Shown piece after piece: positions 18,156-28,100 of a stretch of DNA of 64,000 nucleotides. The notes below the pieces were generated by a model, which worked only from the letters and a program-made list of their open reading frames with translations, was not told the DNA's origin and did no database searches. How positions within the stretch are numbered: position 1 is the first letter of the stretch; the number at the start of each line of letters is the position of its first letter. The stretch is from Bifidobacterium coryneforme (lineage in GTDB: Bacteria; Actinomycetota; Actinomycetes; Actinomycetales; Bifidobacteriaceae), in the NCBI RefSeq assembly GCF_000737865.1, contig NZ_CP007287.1, positions 598,522 to 662,521 of the forward strand. Reading direction: 5' to 3'. The position numbers were made by a program, and so were the translations under genes.

Positions 18156-19661
18156 TTACTTCCGCCAGGACCGGTACTGGCGATAGGTTTCCTCCTCGGG
18201 TTCCCCCGTCAGGGTCTCCTCGACCTCGATGGGCCATTCGGGAGGTTGGTTGTCCCCGGAGAGGACCCAGGCGGCCTGGCGGGCGGCTCCGATGGCCACG
18301 TACTCGTCGAGCTTGGGCAGCTCCACGTCCTTACCCAGGATCTGCGGTGCATACGCCCTGACTGCTCGGGATTTGGCACCTCCGCCTACAAGGAGGATCC
18401 GTCTTGTCTCGGTTCCCAGTCGTTTCAGCAGTTCCAGGCAGTCCCGCTGGGAGCAGAGCAGTCCTTCCACAAAGGCGCGGGCCAGGTTGGCCTTGGTTGT
18501 GTTACCCAGGGTGAGACCATGGATGCTGGCCTTGGCGTCAGGGCGGTTGGGTGTGCGCTCGCCGTCGAAGTAGGGTATCAGGGTGATGCCGGCCGCGCCG
18601 GGTTCCGACTGGTCGGCCAGGTCGGCCAGTTCGTCATAGTCGACGCCCAGGGCGGTACGACCGGCGTCGAGGATCCTGGAAGCGTTGATGGTGCAGGCCA
18701 GGGGGAGCCAGTGTCCGGTAGCGTCGGCGAAGCCGGTTGCCGAGGCGGTCATGTCGTAGGCGGGAACCGGGCTGATGGCTGCGGTCACTCCTGAGGTGCC
18801 CAGGGAGATGGATACGTCGCCGACCTGCATGGAGAGCCCAAGGGCGGTCATGGCATTGTCGCCACCTCCCGGGGCGATGATGCAGCCTCCTGGAACATCC
18901 TTGCCGGCGATGCGTGGGTCGGCCTTGGCGCCAATCTCGTGGGGTGCCAGTACGTGGGGGAGCATCACTGTGTCGGCCATCCCCTCCGGTAGGGCCATGG
19001 CTAGGAGATCTCGTCGGTATGTGTCGGTTGCGGAGTCGAAATAGCCGGTGCCCGAAGCGTCGGACCGGTCGGTGAAGAGGGATTCCAGTCCCGCGTTCCC
19101 GTTGCCTTGGGCGGCGGGACCATGCCCGGCAATGGCCCAGCTCAACCAGTCGTGGGGCAGGCAGATGGCGGCGATTGACCTGGCCTTGTCGGGTTCGTTG
19201 CGGCTCACCCAAGCCACCTTGGTGATGGTCATGGAGGCCACGGGCGATGACCCTACGGCCCTGACCCAGCGCTGCCGTCCACGCATCATGGTGTCTGCGT
19301 CCAGGTCGCCCTCGTCGGCCCGGCGGGGAGGACGACCCAGACGGGCGATCAGGTCATCAGCCTCGGGTGCCGAACGGGTATCGTTCCAAAGCAGGGCATC
19401 GCGAATCACCTGACCGGAATCGTCGAGGAGGACCATCCCGTGTTGTTGACCGCCGACCGATATGGCGGAGACGTCATCCAGGCCGCCCGCCTGGCGGGCA
19501 GCCTCCTGGAAGGCCTCCCACCAGGCCTGAGGATCTATGCTGGTCCCATCGGGGTGGGGGGCCTTGCCGAACCGGACCATCCGGCCGGTTCTGGCTTCGG
19601 TGATTCTGACCTTGCAGGATTGGGTCGAGGTATCAATCCCCGCCACCAGAATCTCGTTCAT
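18156..19661 (-). CDS. xylB: Xylulokinase XylB
   Basis: This is a 501-residue FGGY-family kinase phosphorylating D-xylulose. The N-terminal phosphate-binding segment VAGIDTSTQSCK and the substrate-side GGQQHGMVLLD (the QQHG motif of xylulokinases) are present. The SLGTSGV region and the C-terminal LLVGGGAKSRAVR also fit. ATG 19661 is chosen because AAGGAGG lies 6 bases upstream; the in-frame ATG 19703 has none. One operator-like site (19705-19718) lies about 45 bases upstream beside a possible -10, TAATAT. It converges on xylA, so the two xylose genes have separate promoters sharing an operator type. Confidence 0.96.
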   Translation of the reverse strand: MNEILVAGIDTSTQSCKVRITEARTGRMVRFGKAPHPDGTSIDPQAWWEAFQEAARQAGGLDDVSAISVGGQQHGMVLLDDSGQVIRDALLWNDTRSAPEADDLIARLGRPPRRADEGDLDADTMMRGRQRWVRAVGSSPVASMTITKVAWVSRNEPDKARSIAAICLPHDWLSWAIAGHGPAAQGNGNAGLESLFTDRSDASGTGYFDSATDTYRRDLLAMALPEGMADTVMLPHVLAPHEIGAKADPRIAGKDVPGGCIIAPGGGDNAMTALGLSMQVGDVSISLGTSGVTAAISPVPAYDMTASATGFADATGHWLPLACTINASRILDAGRTALGVDYDELADLADQSEPGAAGITLIPYFDGERTPNRPDAKASIHGLTLGNTTKANLARAFVEGLLCSQRDCLELLKRLGTETRRILLVGGGAKSRAVRAYAPQILGKDVELPKLDEYVAIGAARQAAWVLSGDNQPPEWPIEVEETLTGEPEEETYRQYRSWRK

Positions 19662-19702
19662 GCCTGCCTCCTTGCATGGGTGCTCGTAGCGTCCTCGCTC
19701 CA

Positions 19703-19718
19703 TATTAACCCAGTTTAT
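19703..19718 (-). promoter_or_regulatory. Operator-like site and -10 of xylB
   Basis: The third TTAAC-N3-GTTTA copy of the locus (19705-19718, TTAACCCAGTTTAT) partly overlaps TAATAT on the minus strand (19708-19703), a good -10 for xylB. The -35 is poor. Repression by one of the two flanking ROK proteins is inferred. Confidence 0.6.
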
Positions 19719-19787
19719 TAGATGAAAATACTAAAATGGAAAAACGGTGCATCGTCTTTCCGGGTCGAGAAAAGCGAGGTGTGCTGC

Positions 19788-19826
19788 AAGGCGCATCCCG
19801 TACTGGAAAGCGGGGTGCGCCTTTGT
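19788..19826 (+). terminator. Terminator-like hairpin upstream of the second ROK gene
   Basis: Arms AAGGCGCATCCCG (19788-19800) and CGGGGTGCGCCTTT (19811-19824) pair over 13 bp with one wobble and a 10-base loop, followed by TTTGT. The T-run is on the plus side. No plus-strand gene ends upstream, so this may be a leader attenuator of the ROK gene or a shield against read-through. Confidence 0.55.
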
Positions 19827-19909
19827 CATGTTTGGGCGGTCGTCATGTGATACTGGGAAGTCATGGAACCCGGATCAGGGGACTGTGAGTTATTTTGGAA
19901 GGTCGACCA

Positions 19910-21145
19910 GTGACTGCCTTACGCTCGATTAATCAGGATGATCTGAGGAATCACAACCTCTCGGTCATCATCGATACCATTCTGCGTTCGCCTATGCCGC
20001 TGAGCCGGGCCGATCTTGCCAAGGCCACCGGTCTGACCAAGGCGACCATGTCCCTACTGGGTGCCCTGCTCTTGAAGAACCGGGTGGTCCGGGAGGGGAA
20101 TCCGGAAACCTCGCAGATCACGTATGGCCGTCCCAGCACCCCCCTCGCCATCTCCCATGGTCGCTGGGCTGGTGTGGGCCTGCAGATCAATACCGATGGG
20201 TACGGCTGTCTGGCCATGGACCTGGACGGTAGCCTGATTGATTCGGCCTGGATCCACGATGACATGCATGAGGCGCGCCCCGATCATGTCTTCTCCAGTC
20301 TGGATGCCCTGGTCAGGCCTCTGGAGGCGAAACTGAAGCGTAAACGGTACCGGGTGGTGGGAGCCGGGTTGGCCCTGCCTGGCCTGGTTACCGATGATAT
20401 GACCCTGTTGATGGCCAGAAACCTCGGCTGGGAGAGGCTGGACTTGTCCAGGTTCGATCTGGTGCAGCGTCTTGACCCAATCGCGGGAAACGAGGCCCGT
20501 CTGGCCGCGCTTTCGCAGATTCCCGGCTATGCCACCCAGCGCTCCACCGGTGGCGGCAATGACCTTCTTGGCCCGACGGATTCCTTCCTGTACATATCAA
20601 CCGACATCGGTATCGGCGGTGCGGTGGTGCGCCATGGGGCCATCGAGGCGGGAGACCATGGGTTCGCCGGTGAGCTGGGTCACGCATCCGTCGATCTCAA
20701 CGGACCGACCTGCCGATGCGGGCGCCGTGGGTGTCTGGAGACCTATGCAGGACGGAAGGCCCTGGTGGAGGCCGCCGGTATCGCCGCCGGCAGCGAGGCC
20801 CTTTCCTCACAGGCCATGGACGAGCTGTATCGGCGATGGCAGCAGGATGACCCCAAGGCCGTCGATGCCATAGATCGGGGTGTGGATGCAATGATCTCGG
20901 TCATTGCCACGGCCATCAATATCGTGGATGTCGATACGGTCATCCTGGGTGGGTTCTGGTCGAATTTCGGCGGGGACCTCGCCCAGCGGCTTCAGAATCG
21001 TCTGAATCAGCTGACCCTGGGCCGGGATGCCGTGCATGTTCGTGTCCTCATCCCCTCAAGGACCCCCAATCCGGCCCTGAGCGGGGCGGCTTTGATAGGT
21101 CTGCGCAGGTTCATCGATAATCCTCTGGGGTTCTTTGACGACTGA
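19910..21145 (+). CDS. Second ROK-family transcriptional regulator
   Basis: This is a 411-residue ROK regulator. The N-terminal winged helix-turn-helix (about residues 10-60, LSRADLAKATGLTKATMSLL) is followed by a ROK kinase-like domain with the zinc motif CRCGRRGCLETYAG. GTG 19910 is preferred because GGAAGG lies 7 bases upstream; TTG 19895 would add five residues. It is divergent from xylB and 3.6 kb from the other ROK gene, giving two paralogous repressors flanking one xylose locus. Whether both bind the TTAAC-N3-GTTTA sites is unknown. An inverted AGGGCTC/GAGCCCT pair lies past its stop (about 21190-21240). Confidence 0.88.
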   Translation: MTALRSINQDDLRNHNLSVIIDTILRSPMPLSRADLAKATGLTKATMSLLGALLLKNRVVREGNPETSQITYGRPSTPLAISHGRWAGVGLQINTDGYGCLAMDLDGSLIDSAWIHDDMHEARPDHVFSSLDALVRPLEAKLKRKRYRVVGAGLALPGLVTDDMTLLMARNLGWERLDLSRFDLVQRLDPIAGNEARLAALSQIPGYATQRSTGGGNDLLGPTDSFLYISTDIGIGGAVVRHGAIEAGDHGFAGELGHASVDLNGPTCRCGRRGCLETYAGRKALVEAAGIAAGSEALSSQAMDELYRRWQQDDPKAVDAIDRGVDAMISVIATAINIVDVDTVILGGFWSNFGGDLAQRLQNRLNQLTLGRDAVHVRVLIPSRTPNPALSGAALIGLRRFIDNPLGFFDD

Positions 21146-21244
21146 GGCCGGTGGGACTCGCACGCTTCAGATCATCAGATCGGCGGAGGAAGGGCTCCTA
21201 ACGCGAAATCAAGAAGATGAACAATCGGGTGAGCCCTGCCATGC

Positions 21245-21781
21245 CTAATCGTCGACGGAGGGTTTCTCCCGTCCGTTGAACACGAAGAGGGCGCGGGCGT
21301 CACCGGCATGTAGGCGCGCCTTGTAGGTGCGGACCCTTGCCATGCGCTCTACGGTGCTGTCGGCGAGTGGGGTGGGGAGGTCGTCGGGGCTGAACCAACC
21401 CACTGACAGGCTCTCCTCATCACCCACGAAGGGGTCCTTATTTCCATCAGGGTCGGGCTTGCAGATAAAGAGGTGGTCCATGTACATGGCCCGGTCGCCG
21501 TTGGGGTAGGTGACAACCTCCCGGGAAGATGTGACCGCCACCAGATCGGTGACGACGACGTCCACCCCGGTCTCCTCCTTGATTTCGCGGGCAACGGTGT
21601 CGGCCGGGTCTTCGCCGGGCTCATTGATCCCGTAGACCAGGGCCCATTGGCCTGTATCCGCACGTTGCCCCATCAGGATGCGACCCCGCTCATCCTCCAC
21701 GAACCCGGTCACCCCATTCAGCCAGAGCAGGTCGTGGCCGATGGAGTGCCGCAGGTTCAACACGAAGTCCGGGGTGGGCAT
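21245..21781 (-). CDS. Nudix hydrolase
   Basis: This is a 178-residue Nudix protein that hydrolyses nucleoside-diphosphate-linked substrates. The Nudix box GINEPGEDPADTVAREIKEE, followed by TGV, matches GX5EX7REUXEEXGU with all catalytic residues. The substrate is not evident. Its ATG is 3 bases after the pepP stop on the same strand, so the two are probably co-transcribed. GGACAGGGACTG precedes the start. Length is typical for a single-domain housecleaning enzyme. Confidence 0.88.
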   Translation of the reverse strand: MPTPDFVLNLRHSIGHDLLWLNGVTGFVEDERGRILMGQRADTGQWALVYGINEPGEDPADTVAREIKEETGVDVVVTDLVAVTSSREVVTYPNGDRAMYMDHLFICKPDPDGNKDPFVGDEESLSVGWFSPDDLPTPLADSTVERMARVRTYKARLHAGDARALFVFNGREKPSVDD

Positions 21782-21784
21782 GGG

Positions 21785-23398
21785 TCAGTCCCTGTCCTGT
21801 CCGCTCTGGGTCGCCTGCCGGGCCATCCATTGCTGGACGTCCTCAACGGTCTTGGGGATGGCGGCGGAAAGCCACTCCGGGCCATCCTCCGTCATCAGCA
21901 CGTCATCCTCGATCCGAACGCCGATGCCGCGGAACTCGGGCGGCACCAGAAGATCGTTCTCCTTGAAGTAGAGGCCTGGCTCGATGGTGAAGATCATGCC
22001 GGGTGTGATGGGCGCTCCCTGATAGGACTCATAGCGGGCCTCGGCGCAGTCGTGCACATCCAGGCCGAGGTGGTGGGCGCATCCACAAGCGTGCCAACGC
22101 CGGTGCTGCTGCCCCTCGGGGGAGAGGGACTCCTCCACACTGACCTTGAGGATGCCCCACTCATGGAGGGTCTCCGCCAGGACCCGCATGACGGCATGGT
22201 GGATGTCCGAATAGGTGGCACCGGGCTTGGCTGCCTCGAATCCGGCCAGTTGGGCCTTGAGAACGGTCTCGTAGATTCGCTTCTGAAGGGGGCTGAAGGT
22301 GCCGCCTACCGGGAAGGTCCTGGTGATGTCCGCCGTATAGAGGCTGTTCACCTCGACTCCGGCATCAATCAGCAGGAGGTCGCCCTCCTTGACTGTTCCG
22401 TTGTTGCGCATCCAGTGGAGAACAGGGGCATGGCTGCCGGAGGCGATGATGGATCCATAGCCGACATCGTTGCCCTCCTCTCGGGCATTGGCGTTGAAGA
22501 CACCCTCCAGCATCCGCTCGGAACGGGGCTTGCCGACCACTTGGGGGAGGCGGGTCAGGATTTTGTCGAATCCGTCCTTGGTGGCGGCGATGGCCTTGCG
22601 CATCTCGCCCACCTCATAGGAATCCTTGATCATACGGGCTTCTGAGGTGAATTCCTCCAGCTTCTCATCCGCCGCCTGGTTCCTGTCGGGTCCGCCTATT
22701 CCGCTGGCCTTGCGGGCGGCCTCCACCTGGTTGCAGACCTCGGTGTCGGCGGTGCGAATCACACGGATCCTGACCGCTCCGTCATCCGGGCCCAGGTCCT
22801 TGGCGATGGCATCGGGGAAGGAGGCGATGTCGCGGGTGGGGATGCCGGTCATGACGGACAGTTCCTTCAGACCAGCCCTGGGGCCGACCCAGTATTCCCC
22901 GTACTGGGACGAACAGTAGTAGTCGGAGGTGGACTGGTCCGCTCTGGGGTGGACGAAGAGTTCGGGCGTATGCGTCCTTCCTGCACCGGCCTCTTCGCTA
23001 TCGGGGGCCACGGGCTCCAGGACCAGGACCGATCCCGGCTCGAAGTCCTCGCCAAGCCCCGTGTAGTAGGCGAAGGTGGTGTCGGGGCGGAACGCATAGT
23101 CGTTGTCGTTGTTACGGGTCTTGAAGTCGCCGGCGGGGATGACCAGGCGCTCGCCGGGGAAGCGTCGTCCCAGCTCCTCCAGGCGGCGGCCGATGAACCT
23201 GCTGGATTCCAAAGGCTCCATATCGGGCTCCTGGGCCTGCCATCCGGTGGTCATGAACTTCTGGAAGGCAGGGGAGTTGGGCCTGAGGGTGCGGTTGTTC
23301 ACCCGATCGCTCATGTCCTGCTCGTTCACGTCGACATTCCTCAGGTCGGTATCGTCCCGTCCCTTGTCCTGAGCAACCTTTTCCGCGGGTGTCGTCAC
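21785..23398 (-). CDS. pepP: Xaa-Pro aminopeptidase (M24B)
   Basis: This 537-residue metallopeptidase removes N-terminal residues preceding proline. An N-terminal creatinase-like domain (to about residue 220) precedes the pita-bread catalytic domain. Metal ligands are visible in LLIDAGVEVNSLYTADITRT (two Asp), HACGCAHHLGLDVHD (His), FTIEPGLY (Glu) and GVRIEDDV (Glu). GTG 23398 is chosen because AAGGAGG lies 9 bases upstream (minus strand 23414-23408); the upstream ATG 23443 has none. It is co-oriented with the Nudix gene downstream and divergent from folC. Confidence 0.93.
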   Translation of the reverse strand: MTTPAEKVAQDKGRDDTDLRNVDVNEQDMSDRVNNRTLRPNSPAFQKFMTTGWQAQEPDMEPLESSRFIGRRLEELGRRFPGERLVIPAGDFKTRNNDNDYAFRPDTTFAYYTGLGEDFEPGSVLVLEPVAPDSEEAGAGRTHTPELFVHPRADQSTSDYYCSSQYGEYWVGPRAGLKELSVMTGIPTRDIASFPDAIAKDLGPDDGAVRIRVIRTADTEVCNQVEAARKASGIGGPDRNQAADEKLEEFTSEARMIKDSYEVGEMRKAIAATKDGFDKILTRLPQVVGKPRSERMLEGVFNANAREEGNDVGYGSIIASGSHAPVLHWMRNNGTVKEGDLLLIDAGVEVNSLYTADITRTFPVGGTFSPLQKRIYETVLKAQLAGFEAAKPGATYSDIHHAVMRVLAETLHEWGILKVSVEESLSPEGQQHRRWHACGCAHHLGLDVHDCAEARYESYQGAPITPGMIFTIEPGLYFKENDLLVPPEFRGIGVRIEDDVLMTEDGPEWLSAAIPKTVEDVQQWMARQATQSGQDRD

Positions 23399-23638
23399 TA
23401 TCCTCTGCCTCCTTGGGTCAATCCAGTCCGTAATCCCTCTCAATGAGCCGAGTCCGCGTCTGAGACGCGAAGGAAGAGGGATCTCTTGTGCTGTGGTTCC
23501 ATGCTAGTGCCCGGCGCTGAAGAACACGAGGGCGGCATGTGGAGGAGGCGGGGTCTGCCCGGCAGGGTGGGCGGGGCTGTGCGAACGGTGGACGGGGGAT
23601 GCATCTCGGCCTTGGGATGAAGGCCTGCCCGGACCGCC

Positions 23639-23667
23639 CTGACGCATAGAATAGGTAGGGCTAGTAT
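23639..23667 (+). promoter_or_regulatory. Candidate folC promoter
   Basis: CTGACG (23639-23644) and TAGTAT (23662-23667) are separated by 17 bases, each matching consensus at four positions. The folC ATG follows 29 bases later, after an AGGAG-containing stretch. The rest of 23399-23638 shows no gene. Confidence 0.45.
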
Positions 23668-23695
23668 CGTACGGGAGCAGGAGCAAGGGCTGAGT

Positions 23696-25117
23696 ATGTC
23701 ATTCGAAGAACCCAACAGCGATGGTCAGGATATCCGTGAGGTGGAGCGTGCCATCATGTCGCGCCCTGCCGAGCACAACACCACCAATCTGGACCTGGAT
23801 CGGATGAGCCTGATACTGGACCTCCTGGGGCATCCGGAGCAGAGCTTCCGTGTCATCCACATCACCGGAACCAACGGGAAGGGGTCAACGGCCCGGATGG
23901 CTGAAGCCATCGCCCGCACCTACGGCATGAGGACGGGCCTCTATACATCCCCCCACCTGGAGCGGATCAACGAGCGGATCGCCATCGATGGGCAGGAGCT
24001 GTCGGATGAGCGCTTCGTGGATGTATACCGGCAGATTGAGGACTTCATCACGATGGTCGACGACCGGTTCGCCAAGGAGGGGCGGCCGCCGATGAGCTTC
24101 TTCGAGGTCCTGACGGCCATGGCCATCTGGGCCTTTGCGGACGCCCCCGTGGATGTGGCGGTTGTTGAGGTCGGCATGGGCGGACTCTGGGACGCCACCA
24201 ACGTCCTGAGTGCGGATGTTGCCGTCATCGGTCCGGTTGACTTGGATCACATGCAGTGGCTGGGCGACACGGTCGAACAGATAGCCACCGAGAAGGCGGG
24301 AATCATCAAGGAGGGTTCCACCGTCATCGTAGGGCCGCAGCCCCATGAGGAGGCTGTCATGCCAATCATCGAGGCGGCCGCCCGTGAGCGTGGTGCAGCC
24401 CGGGTCCTCCATGACGGGCAGGAGCTGGAGGTGGTGTCCCGGATGCCCGCCGTGGGTGGTCAGGTGGCCACCCTGCGCACTCCCAACGGGGAGTACACCG
24501 AGGTTCCCATCGACAAGTTCGGAGCCCACCAGGCCCACAACGCCCTTGCTGCCCTGGCTGCAGCCGAAATCGTCATCCCGGTCAGCGGAACCCTCAATCA
24601 GGATCTGGTGGACGAGGCCCTGAGCGAGGTCGGCGTTCCGGGGCGCATCGAGCAGATACGCAACTCGCCCACCATCATCATCGACGGCGGGCACAACCTG
24701 AACGCCGCCCAGTCCCTGAGGGAAGCCATCGAGGAGAACTACCACTTCGAACAGCTGGTCGGGGTGGTGGCCATGATGGCCGACAAACAGGTCGAGGACT
24801 ATCTGGGTGTTCTGGAGCCGATCATGGACCAGATCATCGTCACCGAGAACTCCTGGCGTGACAGGGTCATGCCCGCCGAAGACCTGGAGAAGATCGCCAA
24901 GCAGGTCTTTGGTCCCGACCGGGTCATCAGGAGGGACTCCCTTCCCGACGCCATCCAGGAGGCCGTCAATATGGTCGACGCCGAGGATGAGACCGGTCTG
25001 GGATACGGCAGGGGTGTGCTGATCTGCGGCAGCTTCGTCACCGCAGGCGACGCCCGTACCCTTCTCAAGGAGCATCACAACCCCGATCTGGACAAGCCCA
25101 AATCGGAGCGTGCCTGA
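23696..25117 (+). CDS. folC: Bifunctional folylpolyglutamate/dihydrofolate synthase FolC
   Basis: FolC adds glutamate to dihydropteroate or folates. The 473-residue protein is a Mur-ligase relative: ATP loop HITGTNGKGSTARM (about residues 55-68), the SPHLERINERI folate loop, VEVGMGGLWDATN, and the C-terminal glutamate ligase domain with IDGGHNLNAA. The stop overlaps the smc ATG (TGATG), so folC and smc form a translationally coupled pair. A putative promoter lies at 23639-23667. The metabolic and chromosome-structure genes appear unrelated in function. Confidence 0.95.
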   Translation: MSFEEPNSDGQDIREVERAIMSRPAEHNTTNLDLDRMSLILDLLGHPEQSFRVIHITGTNGKGSTARMAEAIARTYGMRTGLYTSPHLERINERIAIDGQELSDERFVDVYRQIEDFITMVDDRFAKEGRPPMSFFEVLTAMAIWAFADAPVDVAVVEVGMGGLWDATNVLSADVAVIGPVDLDHMQWLGDTVEQIATEKAGIIKEGSTVIVGPQPHEEAVMPIIEAAARERGAARVLHDGQELEVVSRMPAVGGQVATLRTPNGEYTEVPIDKFGAHQAHNALAALAAAEIVIPVSGTLNQDLVDEALSEVGVPGRIEQIRNSPTIIIDGGHNLNAAQSLREAIEENYHFEQLVGVVAMMADKQVEDYLGVLEPIMDQIIVTENSWRDRVMPAEDLEKIAKQVFGPDRVIRRDSLPDAIQEAVNMVDAEDETGLGYGRGVLICGSFVTAGDARTLLKEHHNPDLDKPKSERA

Positions 25118-28100
25118 TGTACCTGAAGGAGCTGACGCTCAAGGGCTTCAAGTCCTTCGCCTCGGCCACCACCCTCCGGTTCGAGCCCGGCATCACGGCC
25201 GTGGTGGGCCCGAACGGGTCGGGGAAGTCCAACATCGTGGATGCCCTGGCCTGGGTGATGGGGGAGCAGGGGGCCAAGAGTCTGCGTGGCTCCTCCATGG
25301 AGGACGTGATCTTTGCAGGCACCTCCTCCAGGCCGCCGCTTGGACGGGCACAGGTGACCCTGACGATCGACAACTCCGATCATGCCCTGGACATCGACTA
25401 TACCGAGGTGACCATCTCGCGAACCATCTACCGCAACGGTGGTTCCGAGTACGCCATCAACGGATCCGCTTGCCGTCTCCTGGACATCCAGGACCTTCTG
25501 AGCGATACGGGCCTGGGCCAGCAGATGCATGTCATTGTCGGGCAGGGGCGCCTGGACGAGATTCTCAGGGCCGATCCGAGCGGGCACCGTGCCTTTATCG
25601 AGGAGGCCGCCGGGATACTCAAGCACCGCAAGCGCAAGGAGCGGGCCCTGCGCAAGCTGTCCAACACGGAAACCAACCTGTCGCGCCTTGATGACCTGAT
25701 AGGGGAGATTCACCGCCAGCTGGGGCCGCTGGGCCGCCAGGCGAAGGTTTCCCGTCGGGCCGACAAGATACAGGTCTCCCTGCGGGACGCCCAGGCCAGG
25801 ATCGATGCCGAGGATGCCCTGAAATCAAAGGAGGGGCTGGTCTCGGTCCGCCAGGAGATGGGGAGTGTCCGCCAGGACCTGACCTCGCGTCAGCGTGATC
25901 TTGCCCGGGTCAAGCTGAAAATCGAACAGGCTGAGTCGGTCTCCAGCAGATCGAACCCTGAAATGGAGCGAATCAATCAGGTATGGCATGACCTGACCCA
26001 GCTTCAGGAACGGTTCCGGTCGATGGCCTCCTTGGCCGACGAGCGGGCGCGCTCCCTCCAGGGACGCATCATCGATCATCCGGGAGACGACCCGGAGATA
26101 CTGCGCAAACGAGCCAAAGAGCTTGAAGATCAGGCTGAGGCCCAGGAAACGCAGGTGTCCAATGCCCGTATCGCCCTGGACAAGGCGGTGCAGTCCAGGG
26201 CCGACCAGGAGAAGCAGCTGGCGGCCCTCCGCCAAACCCTGACCGAGCTGCGACAGAACGCTCGGCGGCGTGATGCCAGGCTGGGCGACCTGCGACAGAT
26301 GGTGGCCAAGGAGGAATCGGCCCTGGATCTGGCCCAGCGACGTACGGACGACTTCGATCAGCAGGAGGTGGGGCTGGTCAAGGAGCAGGACCAGGCCAGG
26401 CAGCGTCTGGACCTTCTGGAGGAGGAGTCCAGGGAGCCTGCCCAGGAAGATCCCCAGGGCATCGAATCGGCCCAGGAAGCCAAATCGAAGGCCCGTCAGG
26501 AACTGGACGCCCTGGAAGAGCAGCAGCGCCTGCTCGATGCCCGGATCATCTCCCTCAAGGCCAAGGCCGATGCCCTGACCGACACCATCGAGAGCAGGAG
26601 CGCCTCGGACAAACTGACCGGTCAGGACGACTTGGTTTCCCTGGGTTCCGTCACCGATTTCATTCAGGTCGAGGAGGGTTGGGAGGAACCTCTGGCCCAT
26701 GCCTTGCGTGATTATGCCGGAGCAATCGTCGTGGACGGCCCCGATACCCTGCTCAAGGCCCTGGACCGTGCCCGTGATGACAGACTGGGTAGGGCGGCCC
26801 TGCTTGTGCCGAGTGACGTAGTGCAGGACGATGCCATTCAGAAGTGTGCGGGGGAAGGCGAAGGCCACAGGTCCGCAGCATCGCTGGTCGGACCACGCAA
26901 AGCAGTCTCGGAGGGTGAAAGCGGCCAGGCCGACAGGGTTCTGGCGGCCATCCGCCTTCTGCTTGCCGGAACGGCAGCTGTAGAGGACGGTCGAGCCGCC
27001 CTGGAAGCTCTGGAAACGGGAGATTGGGATCAGGCCGTGACCCGGGATGGAGATCTTTTCGACCGGGTGGGGGCCGTAGGCGGTTCATCCCCGGCCACCA
27101 GCGACCTGGCCTTGGTGGCCCGCCGGGACAGGGCCTTGGCGGAATCCGAAGGGCTGGCCCGGGAGTCGGAAGCCCTCACACCCAAGGTGGAGGAGGCCCG
27201 GAAGACCCTGGATCTGGCTATCAGGCAGGTGGAGGAGGCCCGGAACCGACAGACCGAGGCAAGGCTCAAAGCCGAACAGTCCGCCCGTGCCCTGGAAGGG
27301 GCCAGGACCCAGGCGGCGCAGGTCAAAGCGCGGCTCCAGGACCTGAGGGAGCGCAGGGATCAGGCTCAGGAGCAGATCCATATGCACACCCTGAAGCTGG
27401 AAGACCTCAAGTCAAGCCTGGCCAAGGCGGAGGCCAACGGGGACGACCAGGTCGACCTGGATGACATGGACCGCCGGTCGGGGGAGTTGGAAGGTGCCCT
27501 GGACCAGGCCCGGTCCCGGGAGATGGAGGCCCGGTTGACCTGGAAGGAGGCCGACCGGAAGGCCGGTTCCCTGACCCGGCAGGTGGAACTGCTCATGGAT
27601 CAGGCCAATCAGGCGCAGCAACGCAGGGAACGTCAGCAGAAGGAAAACGAGCTGCGTCGCCAGGAGGTCGGAACACTCAGAAGCATCAGCTCCCAATCCA
27701 TGCTTCTGTCCGACCTGGTCACCAAAAGCATGGAGGCGGCCACACAGGAACGGGAACGCCTCCAGGAGCGGGTCTCCGCTCAGGATCAGGAGCTGATCGG
27801 TCTGCGCAAGGAACGGGATGGGTTGGAGCCCGAGGTGGCCGCCCTCCAGGAACGTGAGCACACCCTGGACCTGAACCGTGAACGCCTGGCCACTGAGGAT
27901 GGTCAGCTCAGGCAACGGATTCATGACGACCTGGGTATGGAGGTCGATGAGCTCATCCGCGAATACGGACCGGACAGACCGGTACCGGTCCTTGATGACG
28001 AGGGCAACCCCGTGCCCCTGGATGCGGACGGGGCCGACTCCGATTCATCTCCGGAGTCGGTGACCGATGCCCGACTTTGCAAGACCGTACCCTATGTTCG

